Assembly (NCBI RefSeq): GCF_015207665.1
Contig: NZ_JADEWL010000009.1
Location: forward strand, 44,039-108,038
Length of the DNA: 64,000 nucleotides
Direction of reading: 5' to 3'
Source: Plectonema cf. radiosum LEGE 06105
GTDB taxonomy: Bacteria > Cyanobacteriota > Cyanobacteriia > Cyanobacteriales > Nostocaceae
The notes beneath the pieces were generated by a model. That model did not search any database, was not told the origin of the DNA, and was given only the letters and a program-made list of their open reading frames with translations. Positions 10,141 through 20,444 of the stretch are shown in pieces (position 1 is the stretch's first letter; each line of letters opens with the position of its first letter). The position numbers and the translations under genes were made by a program.

Positions 10141-10683
10141 ATCAAGTAAATGCTTCAATATCTGAGAATATAAATGCTATTAAAACTGCATATAACAGTG
10201 CCGGACGTTTTATATTAGCAACAAATATTTTAGAGGAAGAATCTCTTAGTAATGATGAAATGCTTTCCGAATATAAAGCGCAGCAAAGTTGTGAAATCTT
10301 GCCACCGGGGAGTATCCCCGTGGCAAAGTTTCACGTGAGAGAGGATTTGGATTTATTAAAGACCCTTTATTTTTTGCTGATAGTATTTTTCTGAAATCTC
10401 CGGAGAGAATTCAAGCTATGGCTATGATAATGGGTTTGTGTCTATTAGTATATACGTTGGCTCAAAGAGAAATAAGAAAAGCTTTATCAACATCTAAATC
10501 TACGATTAAAAATCAGCTTGGTAAAGCTATAAATAATCCGACTATGCGGTTGATATTTCAACGTTTTCAATCTATACATCTAGTTAAATTTAATGATGAA
10601 ATATCAATCTCAAATTGGACTCCAGAAAGAGAATATATTTTGGAATTTTTACCAGAGAGATGTCGTTACTATTATAAATGCTG
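10141..10683 (+). pseudogene. IS1634-family transposase, C-terminal fragment
   Basis: Encodes NINAIKTAYNSAGRFILATN, then GFGFIKDPLFFADSIFLKSP, AMAMIMGLCLLVYTLAQREI and a typical IS1634 tail ending at 10681-10683. A palindromic repeat at 10291-10334 is inserted just before the Glu-Arg-Gly-Phe block and breaks the frame. The N-terminus is absent. Confidence 0.75.
10291..10334 (+). repeat. 44-bp hairpin repeat, copy 1
   Basis: Begins GTGAAATCTTGCCACC and ends GTGGCAAAGTTTCAC around a GTA loop. A second copy is at 51510-51553, where the inner stem bases differ on both arms yet still pair (TACTAGGG with CCTCGGTA). Structure is preserved over sequence. Confidence 0.75.
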
Positions 10684-11320
10684 AAGTAAATCCACAATAA
10701 TTTATTTGTAATCAAGACTATTCATTTAATCAATAGTCACAAGTTATAATAACTTTTTATTTATGAAACATAAGTATTATGGGGATATTCAGCTAAGAAT
10801 AATAAGTTTTTATCTATGAATTCAATATCAAAGATTATTGGTTCTTATTGAGAATAGAAATTCTATGTAAGCTCGGTCAATAATACGACTACTCGAATGC
10901 CTTAAGTCTGTTTTTATTCTTTACATTGAAGAAAATCTCAGTAAAAACCCTTTTGTGACAGTTGAGGTGCGGAATGTGGGTTATATGTAATATTTACTTC
11001 AGTACTATCAGAATTTTGTTGTGGCGATAGGCGAAGCCGACACCGAAGGTGTATCGCAATATTTCAGGTATAGTTCACAAAATCGCGTTGCTCCCGTATA
11101 TATATAGCCTGTTAATTACATTTATACTAGCGTATTATTAGTAAAATGCGTTGCTCCGTAGGGAGATGGCTACGGTGTACACACAACTACTCTCCACATA
11201 GGTTTCAGGGATTTTAACCCCCTTAAATCGTCGTTCCTCCTTCCCTAAAAGGGAACACTCCGTGAACTCAATGACAGGGCTTCGAGCGATTTGCCTCATA
11301 GTTCAAAAGTCGGTTAATCG
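10684..11320. other. Intergenic stretch with dispersed repeats
   Basis: No gene seen. It includes the dispersed repeat 11024-11057 and a segment (about 11076-11098) repeated inverted near 1150-1185. At 11230-11280 there is a repeat beginning GTCGTTCCTCCTTCCCTAA that recurs near 45057. Confidence 0.45.
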
Positions 11321-11321
11321 A

Positions 11322-11598
11322 TAGAAATCAACAACTCCAGCAACGAGTAAAAGACTTGGAAAAAGCTCTTGAAGATTCCAATAAAGATAGCTGGGGAAAT
11401 ACGCTTAACAAACAGGCTGCGAAGGTGGTTAACAAGGAGTTGGAGAAAACTATTGAGCCATTAATGTCGGAAGTTGAGCGCTTGAATAATCTACTTTCAC
11501 AAAGAGAGCAACAACTAACTCAACTTCAAGCAATGACGCACTCAGGGTATAACTCATTGCATCTAATTAACTTTTTCCACGAAGCGGCGCGAAATTAA
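11322..11598 (+). pseudogene. Coiled-coil protein fragment, possibly relaxase tail
   Basis: The frame is Gln/Leu/Glu-rich with heptad spacing (LEKALEDS, VVNKELEKTIEPLMSEVERL). It has no proper start and ends in junk against the glycosyltransferase stop. It resembles the coiled-coil tails of MobV relaxases or plasmid KfrA-type proteins. It is probably leftover plasmid sequence. Confidence 0.35.
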
Positions 11599-12848
11599 TA
11601 TCTTGGCATTGCAGTTTTATAATAATTATTAATACTTTCGTATTCTTTAACAATTGGTATTTGAGATTCACAAAAATCAATTTTATTAATAATGGCACTG
11701 TATGCGCGGGCAAGATTATTCGCAATTTGATTTGGACGGTAACGACTATTTGCCCAAATAGAGCCGTTTTCTCCTAATTGTTGTCTTAGTTTTGGAGAGG
11801 TAAGTAAGTAAGATATAGCAATGTGTAGGGCATTAACATTTTGCTCTACAATATATCCAGCATTAGCTGTGATAATTTCAGAAGCAAGCTGCACTCCAGG
11901 AGTCACAACTACAGGTATTCCTGCTGCCATTGCTTCTGCTGTAGCTATACTGAAATTTTCCGAAACAGATGGCAAAACAAACAAATCCGCACTTTGCAAT
12001 AATAAATTCTTTTGCTCGTTCTGCACAAAACCAGTAAATGTAACGCGATCGCTTAAGTTCAAAGATATTACAAGTTGTTTCAAATAGTTGACATAATCCG
12101 GCTCTCCGGTACCTGCCATCAACAGATGAAAGTCAATCGAATCAGCATTTATAAGACTGAGTGCTTTGATTAACATATCTGGACACTTGTTATGACAAAG
12201 CCGAGAGAGGAACAGTACGATCGGAGTATGAGGGGAAATGGAGTATACAGAATGAAGTTGCAATCTTGCTTGGGGATTAATATCCACTTGTTCTACACCC
12301 AAAGGTAATTTAACGATGCTTGATTTAATCCCATATTTACGCACATCCTGGGCTTCAGCTTCAGTTGTGCAATGTATAGCTGCTGCATGGTTGAGATTAT
12401 GACGTTCAACCAGCATTGAATATATTTGCTTTTTTCGCTTACTTTGAGTTAATGCCCAAGATGTTAGTTGTCCTTGAGTCCGAATCGTATAAGGAATATT
12501 ATGCCACCTAGCGATCGCCCCAGCACAACTGGGAGCATAAGAGAAAAGATAGTGGTTATCGAGAATGTCATAGTTCTTGATATTTTGCCACAGCCATTTA
12601 GTCAAAGCAGGAGAAAAGATAAACTCTTTCATGGGTGGCGAAAAGTAAGGTAAAAACCAAACAGGAACCTGTTTGTACTCGATTTTTTGGTATAAAGGAA
12701 CATCAAGCGGTTTTGAGCCATTATGATTGGTTGTAACTATTTGGGCTTCAATTCCGTTGTTGAGTAAAGCTTTGACTAAATTAATTACTACAGTAGTGGG
12801 ACCACCTAGAAATGGACTGAGTGAGGGAATAACGTGAAGTACTTTCAT
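11595..12848 (-). CDS. GT4-type glycosyltransferase
   Basis: About 417 residues with a GT-B fold. The N-terminal MKVLHVIPSLSPFLGGPTTV is the acceptor-domain glycine loop. The C-terminal half has VLFLSRLCHNKCPDML and the nucleotide-sugar E-x7-E motif (SENFSIATAEAMAAGIPVV). The start is ATG 12848; the longer frame to 12983 only reads through tandem repeats. It is likely the last gene of the minus-strand exopolysaccharide cluster, transferring a sugar to a lipid-linked repeat at the membrane. Confidence 0.85.
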   Translation of the reverse strand: MKVLHVIPSLSPFLGGPTTVVINLVKALLNNGIEAQIVTTNHNGSKPLDVPLYQKIEYKQVPVWFLPYFSPPMKEFIFSPALTKWLWQNIKNYDILDNHYLFSYAPSCAGAIARWHNIPYTIRTQGQLTSWALTQSKRKKQIYSMLVERHNLNHAAAIHCTTEAEAQDVRKYGIKSSIVKLPLGVEQVDINPQARLQLHSVYSISPHTPIVLFLSRLCHNKCPDMLIKALSLINADSIDFHLLMAGTGEPDYVNYLKQLVISLNLSDRVTFTGFVQNEQKNLLLQSADLFVLPSVSENFSIATAEAMAAGIPVVVTPGVQLASEIITANAGYIVEQNVNALHIAISYLLTSPKLRQQLGENGSIWANSRYRPNQIANNLARAYSAIINKIDFCESQIPIVKEYESINNYYKTAMPRY

Positions 12849-12864
12849 AAAATGGAGAATAGGG

Positions 12865-12921
12865 AATTGGTAATTGGTAATTGGTAATTGGTAATTGGTA
12901 ATTGGTAATTGGTAATTGGTA
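12865..12921. repeat. Heptanucleotide tandem repeat (ATTGGTA, about 8 copies)
   Basis: An uninterrupted run of the 7-mer ATTGGTA just upstream of the glycosyltransferase start. It is a typical cyanobacterial STRR. Copy number may vary between strains and could alter the leader length of the downstream gene. Confidence 0.9.
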
Positions 12922-12983
12922 AAATTTTCTATAAAATGGGATTGATAATACAAGTAAAAATTTATATGTATTAATACTTGCAA

Positions 12984-14291
12984 TTAGTTCGTAAATGTGG
13001 CGGTTCTTACTGCTATATAAGCTACTAACCAACCGGGTAATGAATGAGCGGAACCGATGTTATAAAATCCTGATTCAAAAAAGCAAAGACATAATTCAGC
13101 TAAAAGAGCGGCTGCAAGTGCTAACTTAAATTCAAAATGCTCTTTGTTTATATAATTTGAACTTTCTTTAATTTGATTAATAACAATTGACCATAGAGGA
13201 ACAAATGTTAATAAACTACCAATTAAACCAATTTGGTATGTTAAACCAATGTAAGCATTATGAGCGGTTCCTACCCACAAACGTTCAAAGAAAATGTTTT
13301 GTGAAGATTTATGCAACAATAAAGCTTCTTCGCTTCCCCAGCCATTACCAATTAATATCGAAATTGGCGAAGAGAAAATATTTTCAATAAACAAAGGCCA
13401 AAGTAAATTAGTCCGATAACTGGTAATACCTGCACCTGTAGAAGTAGTTAGACTTTCGTATAATTTATTAAATAAAGATGATTCCCAAAAATCTATACTT
13501 AATATCAGTAAAGCACTAATAACTATTGTACCAATACCATAAATACTTAACATTTCTGTGCCTTTATATCTCGACCAACATATAAGGTAGTAAAGAAATA
13601 ATATACTTAAGGCAAGTAAGGGAGTTCTTGCGCCGCTGATAATTATTGCAGTAAATATAATTAATGTTGGAAAAAATCTGAATATTCCCCAATGTTTATG
13701 TCTGGATGAAAACCAGATAGATAAAGGTAAAATAATAATGCCAAGGGCTGCGGTGGCATTTGGATTAAAAAATATACCGCTAGGAGCGCCCATCAAAACC
13801 GGAATTACTCTAAGTGCATTTCCGATTAATCCTACTGTATAAATAACAGTAGCACTGTAAACTAAATTTTTAATAATTGCTGTAGCATCTTCAAAAGAAT
13901 TAAGTACGCTTTGCACCCCCCACGTTAGGAATAAATAAGCTAGTAGAAAAGAAACAGCTTTAAAAATACCTGTTTCGTAAAAATCTGCCGCATAGAGTAC
14001 ACCATTCAAATCAGCATAAGCCGTACTAATTATAATTACTGTAAATACCAAAAATGCGAAGCGATCAAAATTATTGCGCTGCCATTTTCCAGAAATAAAT
14101 ACATTAAAGAAACCATAAATAGTTAAAACAGCTAATCCCGTCCATCTTCCCCAATAAGCCAGTGCTGTTCCTGGAGGAATAATAAAACTATTAATTGCTA
14201 AAGCAAAAGGAAGCCACCCAAAGATGGGTAGCCAAGTTAACCATTGATTTGTTTGAGTTGGATTATAAACTTGTTGATAGGTTTGAGTCAC
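12984..14291 (-). CDS. O-antigen ligase / Wzy-like polymerase
   Basis: 435 residues with about ten hydrophobic helices and a large periplasmic loop (about residues 270-360) with conserved-looking Arg and His (GTAHNAYIGLTYQIGLIGSL). This is the Wzy_C/RfaL pattern: an integral membrane protein joining or polymerising polysaccharide repeats. The start is GTG 14291, consistent with the hydrophilic N-terminus before helix 1. It lies 135 nt upstream of the glycosyltransferase, in the same orientation. Confidence 0.8.
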   Translation of the reverse strand: MTQTYQQVYNPTQTNQWLTWLPIFGWLPFALAINSFIIPPGTALAYWGRWTGLAVLTIYGFFNVFISGKWQRNNFDRFAFLVFTVIIISTAYADLNGVLYAADFYETGIFKAVSFLLAYLFLTWGVQSVLNSFEDATAIIKNLVYSATVIYTVGLIGNALRVIPVLMGAPSGIFFNPNATAALGIIILPLSIWFSSRHKHWGIFRFFPTLIIFTAIIISGARTPLLALSILFLYYLICWSRYKGTEMLSIYGIGTIVISALLILSIDFWESSLFNKLYESLTTSTGAGITSYRTNLLWPLFIENIFSSPISILIGNGWGSEEALLLHKSSQNIFFERLWVGTAHNAYIGLTYQIGLIGSLLTFVPLWSIVINQIKESSNYINKEHFEFKLALAAALLAELCLCFFESGFYNIGSAHSLPGWLVAYIAVRTATFTN

Positions 14292-14571
14292 AGAATTTTG
14301 GATTTTAACAACGAATGTGTTTAGTTTATTTTACATTTGTCCTACGGACACGTAATTAGGTTGATATTAATAAAAATATCGTTTGGAAAAACTACTCCCT
14401 CCCGCTCTAAAATTACCTTTCACCCGTAGAGTGCGGTTCATCTCTCTCAATCTCTTTCCTCTGCGTCCTCTGTCTTGAAAAGTTGTTCATGGGGGAAACC
14501 CCCAAGACCACACTTTTCGCTGCGTCTCTGCGGTTTTTTAAATTCGGTAATCTTATGATAGAAAAAATAAT

Positions 14572-16038
14572 TCATATAGTAACTTTATATTTATAAAAAT
14601 CATCTAAATTACTATTTATATGGATTCCTTTACTCATATACTGAGGAATATGAACTGAGAAATTTTGTAAAAGCATCGGAGCTATTTCTAAGCAAGAAAT
14701 CTGTTTTCTACTTTTCTTAAACGTTGTATCTTGAGGGTCATAAATTAATAAAGAACCTTCTTTTATATGATAAGCATTTGTATTAGTTTCATCTTCAATT
14801 AAAATATTTTCTAAACCAAGGTTTTCCAAAGGCACCAAACGTCCTTTGAATAACGCATTTGTAATTCTTTTTTGAGGTAAATTTACCTGACCAAAAAATA
14901 CAGCAAATAAACCATCTTCTTTTTGAGCAAATTCTACTAATCTTCCTTCGATAGATAACTTACCTAGCTGATTCCGAAACTGCTCAACCCATTCTTCTTT
15001 GACAACAATGCCAAATTCAGGGAACATCGCAGGAGTTTGACACCAAGCATCATCGGGAATACCCAAAGCAGACATCAACTTTGCTGCATCGGCTAAATTT
15101 AATTGAGTCTTTACCATCCAAGCAGTAGTTGCACTCTGTCCCATACTAGATGCTATCCAAAGTGTATATTCGGGATTACTATCTACAAAGCGTATTAATT
15201 GAGTAACAGATTGCTCAAATTTACTCATCGCAAAATCAATCTCATCTTTATATCTAGAAACCCACTCACTGTTATAGCCGAATTTTTTGTAATCTTGGGG
15301 AAATAGTGCAGCCCAGTAACGATGCATAGATGAAGCTACATGATTGGTGAAAAAGGTAGCGAAATCAGGTTTAGTGGTTTTAAGTTGTTTGAGAAATAAA
15401 TCAAAAGCAAGAACAGCTTGATAAGTACGTCTGCGATTTTTCCGCCAAGGTTTAAACTGTTCTGTTAATAATTGGTTTGCTGTATCAACTAAAGTTGCAA
15501 CTCTCAAACCGAGAGCAGGAAGATGAGTTAACAATTTTAATGTAGCTTGTATCGGAAATTTAGTAGAAACATTACGAGCGGAATTTCTTGCCATTGATAG
15601 ATTGAACTCTTGGAAGACAGAAAGTTTTGCTGGAAAGCATTGGCTGTTAGTTGCAAAGCTATCCGGTACATAGAAAGTATAGTTATCTAAATTGTTAGGT
15701 AGAGGGTAGCTGTGCAGAGAGCCAAAAAGCCCTGTTTTAATGCCATTCTCCGATAGTATCTGCCAAATAGGAGGAAATTCTTGATTAATTTTAGTTAGAT
15801 TCTGATTGAAATGGTGAATCCTATGGTGAGTAGATGCAACACCTCGATGCAATGTAGCCCAGGTTATCCAAGGAGATAATACCGAATCTACTGCATGAGT
15901 TTCATATTGGTAACATTGAGGTAGCTTTTGAGCTAAAGCTGAATCAGGATACTTTTGAGTGTAGTAATCAATTATGTGCCAAGGAACTTCGTTTAATTCA
16001 AAAAAAATGATTTTTCTACCCTGGATTTTCTGATTCAT
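14572..16038 (-). CDS. Alkaline-phosphatase-superfamily protein of polysaccharide cluster
   Basis: 488 residues. The N-terminus IIFFELNEVPWHIIDYY followed by SPWITWATLHRGVASTHHRI resembles the metal-binding Asp/Glu and nucleophile Thr region of type I phosphodiesterase/sulfatase-like AlkP enzymes. Downstream are FATFFTNHVASSMHRYWAAL and IASSMGQ, in the place of the later metal ligands. Similar proteins occur in cyanobacterial exopolysaccharide clusters; the substrate is unknown. It lies 5 bp from the upstream methyltransferase, so probably co-transcribed. Confidence 0.65.
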   Translation of the reverse strand: MNQKIQGRKIIFFELNEVPWHIIDYYTQKYPDSALAQKLPQCYQYETHAVDSVLSPWITWATLHRGVASTHHRIHHFNQNLTKINQEFPPIWQILSENGIKTGLFGSLHSYPLPNNLDNYTFYVPDSFATNSQCFPAKLSVFQEFNLSMARNSARNVSTKFPIQATLKLLTHLPALGLRVATLVDTANQLLTEQFKPWRKNRRRTYQAVLAFDLFLKQLKTTKPDFATFFTNHVASSMHRYWAALFPQDYKKFGYNSEWVSRYKDEIDFAMSKFEQSVTQLIRFVDSNPEYTLWIASSMGQSATTAWMVKTQLNLADAAKLMSALGIPDDAWCQTPAMFPEFGIVVKEEWVEQFRNQLGKLSIEGRLVEFAQKEDGLFAVFFGQVNLPQKRITNALFKGRLVPLENLGLENILIEDETNTNAYHIKEGSLLIYDPQDTTFKKSRKQISCLEIAPMLLQNFSVHIPQYMSKGIHINSNLDDFYKYKVTI

Positions 16039-16043
16039 TAAAT

Positions 16044-16829
16044 TTACTTGTCTCCCCGCTTCTTCAATGGATATCTACATACAGCAACATTTTCATCAGC
16101 CCGTTCTATTTTTACTTTAGTTATTAAAATATCGTCAAGGGACATATCCTCGAAGGTAGTAGTTTGTAATATTTTATTAGTAGATTGCCGCAATTTACTT
16201 AATTTTGCCAAGTATTTTCTCATACCAGTGAAATCTGCAATCTTTGTCAACCAGTAGTGCAATTCTGACTGACGACGACGTTGAGCGTACATCTCTACTT
16301 CTCCAAAATAATCTTTTAGTAAAGCTTCAAAGTCATGACGGCACAATTCTACAGTGTGATAAGGATTTTGAGGATTATGATTAGTTTGAGGTACTTGTGG
16401 TGTGGAGACAATATAGATTCCGTCAGTAGCAAGCAAACGTACAGTTTCTTGTAAGTAAGCTGGAATATTGGGTAAATGCTCGATGGTTTCAAAAGAACAA
16501 ATTACGTCAAACTCGGAATCAGCAAAATCTGTATTAGCGACATCTGCAATTTGAAGCTGGAGACGACTGTTACTATATTTACCTTGTCCGTAAGAAATTG
16601 CAACGGGGTCGAGATCAATTCCAATAACCTGATTCGCGACTTGAGTTAAATAATCTGCACCATAACCAACCCCGGTAGCAGCATCAAGTACCTTTTTATC
16701 TTGACAGTAATTAGCAGCAAACTGATAACGCTTGAGATGGATAGATAAAATTCCATCTGGTTCCTCTTCTGGAATAATTCTTTCTACAGCGTCATCAATT
16801 TCTAAGCGATTGCGGATTAAGTTAGTCAT
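16044..16829 (-). CDS. Class I SAM-dependent methyltransferase
   Basis: 261 residues. Motif I is KVLDAATGVGYGADYLTQ (SAM glycine loop), followed by the acidic end of strand 2 (VIGIDLDPVAISYG) and motif IV, FDVICSFETIEHLPNIPAYL. This is a Methyltransf_11/25 type, common in polysaccharide loci where it methylates sugars. It heads the minus-strand operon and is 5 bp upstream of the AlkP-like gene. Confidence 0.8.
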   Translation of the reverse strand: MTNLIRNRLEIDDAVERIIPEEEPDGILSIHLKRYQFAANYCQDKKVLDAATGVGYGADYLTQVANQVIGIDLDPVAISYGQGKYSNSRLQLQIADVANTDFADSEFDVICSFETIEHLPNIPAYLQETVRLLATDGIYIVSTPQVPQTNHNPQNPYHTVELCRHDFEALLKDYFGEVEMYAQRRRQSELHYWLTKIADFTGMRKYLAKLSKLRQSTNKILQTTTFEDMSLDDILITKVKIERADENVAVCRYPLKKRGDK

Positions 16830-16932
16830 AGAATTGTTGTAATTTATTTTACATTTATAATCTATTTTGTTGTAACATTTTTGGAAAGATATTGGTAATT
16901 ATACGTTGAGAGTTTTTTTATTAGTCATATGT

Positions 16933-16957
16933 AGGGGTTTAGCAGTGCTAAACCCCT
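16933..16957. terminator. Palindrome between divergent genes
   Basis: Arms AGGGGTTTAGCA and TGCTAAACCCCT around one base. It lies between the divergently transcribed methyltransferase and phosphatase. It is either a dispersed repeat or a regulatory palindrome; there is no T-run, so a terminator role is uncertain. Confidence 0.35.
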
Positions 16958-17003
16958 ATTACGATGGATGTGGTTTCCTTTAGAAAAAAGATAAAATGAA
17001 CCC

Positions 17004-17714
17004 ATGTGTAGAAGAATTTTTATTGGTGATGTCCACGGTCATTACGATGGTTTGATGCTTTTGTTGAATGTAATATCACCCGATCGCGATGATCGAGTTT
17101 ATTTTTTAGGAGATTTGATTAACAGGGGTCCCAAAAGCGCTCAAGTAGTAGAATTTGTCCGTAAAAGTCCGTATTATTGCGTATTGGGCAATCACGAGCA
17201 AATGCTTTTAGATTACTTCCAAGATAAACAAGTTATTAACAAAACTATTGAAAAAGCTTCTTGTACCTATAAAGAAACCATCGATAGCTATCTTAAATCG
17301 GACATCTCTTTGCTACCCGTTCACCTGGAATGGTTTTCTAATTTACCACTATATCTAGATTTGGGAGACATTTGGGCGGTTCATGGGGGTGTTAATCCTC
17401 AACTTGCTTTGGATAAACAAAGCCAAAAGGAATTTTGTTGGATTCGTCAGCCTTTTCATAGCATGAGTAAACCATATTTCCCCGATAAGTTAATTATTGT
17501 CGGTCATACACCAACTTTCAAAATTGGGGGTGTTATTCCGGGAAAACTGGTACAAGGAAAAGGTTGGTTGGATATCGATACGGGTGCTTACGATCGCAGA
17601 AGCGGTTGGTTAACTGCTTTGGATATGACAAACAGCATAGTTTATCAAGCTAACGTGTTTAGTAGAAAAACTCGCGTTTCAGCTTTGTCAGAGATTGTAG
17701 AAGAAATTGGTTAA
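17004..17714 (+). CDS. PPP-family serine/threonine protein phosphatase
   Basis: 236 residues with all PPP metal-binding motifs: GDVHG (8-12), GDLINRGP, GNHEQ, then HGG (near residue 127) and GHTP. These bind the two metals that hydrolyse phosphoesters. It is cytosolic. It lies 245 nt upstream of the Wzc-like kinase, so it may counteract tyrosine or serine phosphorylation of the exopolysaccharide machinery (inference). Confidence 0.85.
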   Translation: MCRRIFIGDVHGHYDGLMLLLNVISPDRDDRVYFLGDLINRGPKSAQVVEFVRKSPYYCVLGNHEQMLLDYFQDKQVINKTIEKASCTYKETIDSYLKSDISLLPVHLEWFSNLPLYLDLGDIWAVHGGVNPQLALDKQSQKEFCWIRQPFHSMSKPYFPDKLIIVGHTPTFKIGGVIPGKLVQGKGWLDIDTGAYDRRSGWLTALDMTNSIVYQANVFSRKTRVSALSEIVEEIG

Positions 17715-17959
17715 ATTCCCCAGTCTTATTAGCCTATTCCCTTTTATAAGTATTTTTACGTTAAATTTTCAATAAGTTAATTCTTTTTTACGTGCAAACA
17801 CTGAAGCCTGTAAGCAATCGTTTTATTTAGACTAATACCGACTATTTATAAGATTTGGGTTCCCTAAGTACGCTTAATCTCAGAGCAGTCATCTATCACT
17901 AATGAATATGCTTTCTGGAACATAACTTTAATTAAATGTAATTTTAAAAGTGCGATCGC

Positions 17960-20206
17960 ATGACTGAATATTTAGAAAAAAGTCCTTCCCAACAATCAAG
18001 AGTTGACTCCTGGGAACTTCGTCAGCTATTTTCGGTGCTGCGTCGTCGTTTATTTTTAATTATCCCTATTGCTTTAGTTATAACTGGTGGGGTGATGTAC
18101 AGGGGATGGCTACAGACACCGATATACAGCCAAAAATTCCAATTATTTCTCGACTCAACAGCCGAAGGTGGTTTCAACCTGCTCTCGGAACAAAGACAGA
18201 CATCATTTATCCCACCGCAGTTTCGAGATTTTAAGACGGAAATGGAGGTGTTGACGAGTTATAAGGTAATCTCTCCACTGTTACCGAAAATTCAAAGCCG
18301 CTATGCCGATTTAAATTATGACAAGCTTGTCAAAAACCTGAAGTTGAAGCATTTACAAGAAACTGCAATTATAGAAGTTAGTTATCAGGATACCGATCCA
18401 GAAAAAATTAAATTTATTTTAAACCAGCTCAAACAGGCTTATACTGATTATTCCTTAAATAAATTAAAAAGCAGTACTACTCAGGCACAAAAGCTAGTTG
18501 ACACTCAATTACCCGATTTGAAAAAGCGTGTAGACAGACTCCAAGGAGAACTACAGATATTTCGACGTAAATATAATCTTGTAGATCCCCAACAGCAAAG
18601 TCAAATATTAAGCGAACGTTTGGCAAATGCTTTACAGCAAAAACAAGAAGCTTTAACCCTGCTAGGGGAGACTCAATCTGCTTTTGACAGCTTACAGGGG
18701 GAGTTGGGAATAGATATTAAACAAGCGCGGGTAATTTCGATCTTAAGTGATGCACCTCGTTATTTAGCTCTGCAACAACAACTTCAAGAGCTTGAGAATA
18801 AACTTGCAACTGACTCAACCAGGTTAACAAGTAGTCATCCTGCAATTAGCGATTTGCTGGAAAAAAGGCAGCGTATATTATCTTTGATTAGACAAGAAGT
18901 TGTAGCTGTTTTAGGTATTGAAACTCTTAGAGAACTCAATATTACAGAACTCAAGCAACTTCCAGCAATTTCTGCTCAACAATCGAGTCGCTTGCTACTT
19001 ACACAGAAGTTAATTGAAACAGCCACTCAATTACAGGGATTGCAAACCAGACTCAAATATTTGGCTGCAATCGAAAACCAGACTCGTAAAGATTTACAAC
19101 AGTTTGCAGCAGTTATTCGTCAGTATACTGACTTGAATCGAAAGTTAGAAATTGGCAACGAAAGTTTAAGTCGATTTCTCACCGCTAAAGAAAACCTCCA
19201 GATTGAAACCGCTCGCAAAGTTTCCCCTTGGCAAGTAATTTCTCAAATTGAAGCACCAAAACAACCAATATCACCCAATATTCCCCGCGATTTGGTTTTA
19301 GGTGGAATCGCTGGTGTATTAGCTGGGGTGGGAGTTGCGATTATTGTGGGAAAGCTAGATAATAAATATCATTCCCCCGAAGAACTGCAAAACGATACGG
19401 GACAGACCTTTTTAGGGACAATTCCTTATCACAAACAGTTAAAAACAGCCCCAACTCAACTATCTCGTAATGGAACTTTGTCTAATTCTGCTTATTGGGA
19501 AGCTTATATATCCCTACAGACGAATTTAGATTTTCTCGAACCTGACAAACCGTTGAAATCTTTAGTTATCAGTTCGGCTTTACCAGGAGAAGGTAAATCA
19601 ACTATTTCTTTATACTTAGCTAAAATTGCAGCAGCGATGGGTAAGCGAGTTCTGCTCATAGATGCCGACTTGCGTAATCCAACCATTCACCGCTACATTG
19701 ATTTGACGAATACGTGGGGTTTATCTAACGCTATTTCCGGTGTTGCAGAAGCCCAAGATTTAATTCAGACTTTACCCGAAGAAGAAAATTTATCCGTACT
19801 CACAGCAGGACAAACTCCTCCCAATCCAGCGCGTTTACTTGCTTCTAGTAAGATGAAAGATTTGCTCTTAGATTTTCAAAGCAAGTATGATTTAGTAATT
19901 ATTGACACCCCGCCATTACATGGTTTTGCGGATGCTAAATATGTGGTAAGTCAAGCTGATGGCTTAATGATGGTAGTTGGTTTGGATAAAACAGAAAAAC
20001 CAGCAGTCAGACAGGTGTTAAAAGACTTGGAGCTTTCGCATATTAATTTATTAGGAATTGTTGCTAACGGTGTCAAAGGTTATAAGCCCAGTTATTCGGG
20101 TTATTACGATTATTACTATAACAAGGGTAAAGATGCTAACGAGCGTTATGAATTGATTGCTGCGGTTAGTAGCAAAGAGCAGGGTGTGGGAAGGGAGGAG
20201 AAATAA
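17960..20206 (+). CDS. Wzc-like polysaccharide co-polymerase / BY-kinase
   Basis: 748 residues. N-terminal Wzz domain with a membrane helix (about 29-47), a long coiled-coil periplasmic part (about 170-410) and a second helix near 445-465 after a Pro-rich motif. The cytoplasmic P-loop kinase follows: Walker A SALPGEGKST, Walker A' VLLIDADLRNP, Walker B LVIIDTPPL. The tail is Tyr-rich (YSGYYDYYYNKG), where BY-kinases autophosphorylate. It controls chain length and export of exopolysaccharide. Confidence 0.9.
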   Translation: MTEYLEKSPSQQSRVDSWELRQLFSVLRRRLFLIIPIALVITGGVMYRGWLQTPIYSQKFQLFLDSTAEGGFNLLSEQRQTSFIPPQFRDFKTEMEVLTSYKVISPLLPKIQSRYADLNYDKLVKNLKLKHLQETAIIEVSYQDTDPEKIKFILNQLKQAYTDYSLNKLKSSTTQAQKLVDTQLPDLKKRVDRLQGELQIFRRKYNLVDPQQQSQILSERLANALQQKQEALTLLGETQSAFDSLQGELGIDIKQARVISILSDAPRYLALQQQLQELENKLATDSTRLTSSHPAISDLLEKRQRILSLIRQEVVAVLGIETLRELNITELKQLPAISAQQSSRLLLTQKLIETATQLQGLQTRLKYLAAIENQTRKDLQQFAAVIRQYTDLNRKLEIGNESLSRFLTAKENLQIETARKVSPWQVISQIEAPKQPISPNIPRDLVLGGIAGVLAGVGVAIIVGKLDNKYHSPEELQNDTGQTFLGTIPYHKQLKTAPTQLSRNGTLSNSAYWEAYISLQTNLDFLEPDKPLKSLVISSALPGEGKSTISLYLAKIAAAMGKRVLLIDADLRNPTIHRYIDLTNTWGLSNAISGVAEAQDLIQTLPEEENLSVLTAGQTPPNPARLLASSKMKDLLLDFQSKYDLVIIDTPPLHGFADAKYVVSQADGLMMVVGLDKTEKPAVRQVLKDLELSHINLLGIVANGVKGYKPSYSGYYDYYYNKGKDANERYELIAAVSSKEQGVGREEK

Positions 20207-20444
20207 AAAGCCTCTCTGCCTAAAAAAGCTACGGTGTACACACATCTCGTTCGATCCCCCTAAATCCCCCGCTAATTTGGGGGACTTTGAATCCTATTCC
20301 CCCCTCTTTCTAAGGGGGCTAGGGGGGATCAAAATACTATGAAATAATTGTGAATATTCTCGGAATTAACGCTTTTTATTCCAATATTGTTAAATACTTC
20401 TTTTAACAAGAATGAACCTATTTTATGTAAACCGGAGTCAGCTA
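20207..20444. repeat. Intergenic repeat region
   Basis: Holds a dispersed inverted repeat (about 20253-20332) with arms resembling GATCCCCCTAAATCCCCC and GGGGGCTAGGGGGGATC. No gene seen. Confidence 0.6.

Noticed and set aside
12865..12921. CRISPR-like array
   Set aside because: It is a pure 7-bp tandem repeat with no spacers.
11595..12983. Longer glycosyltransferase start
   Set aside because: The extra 45 codons are translated heptad repeats; ATG 12848 begins the conserved N-terminus.
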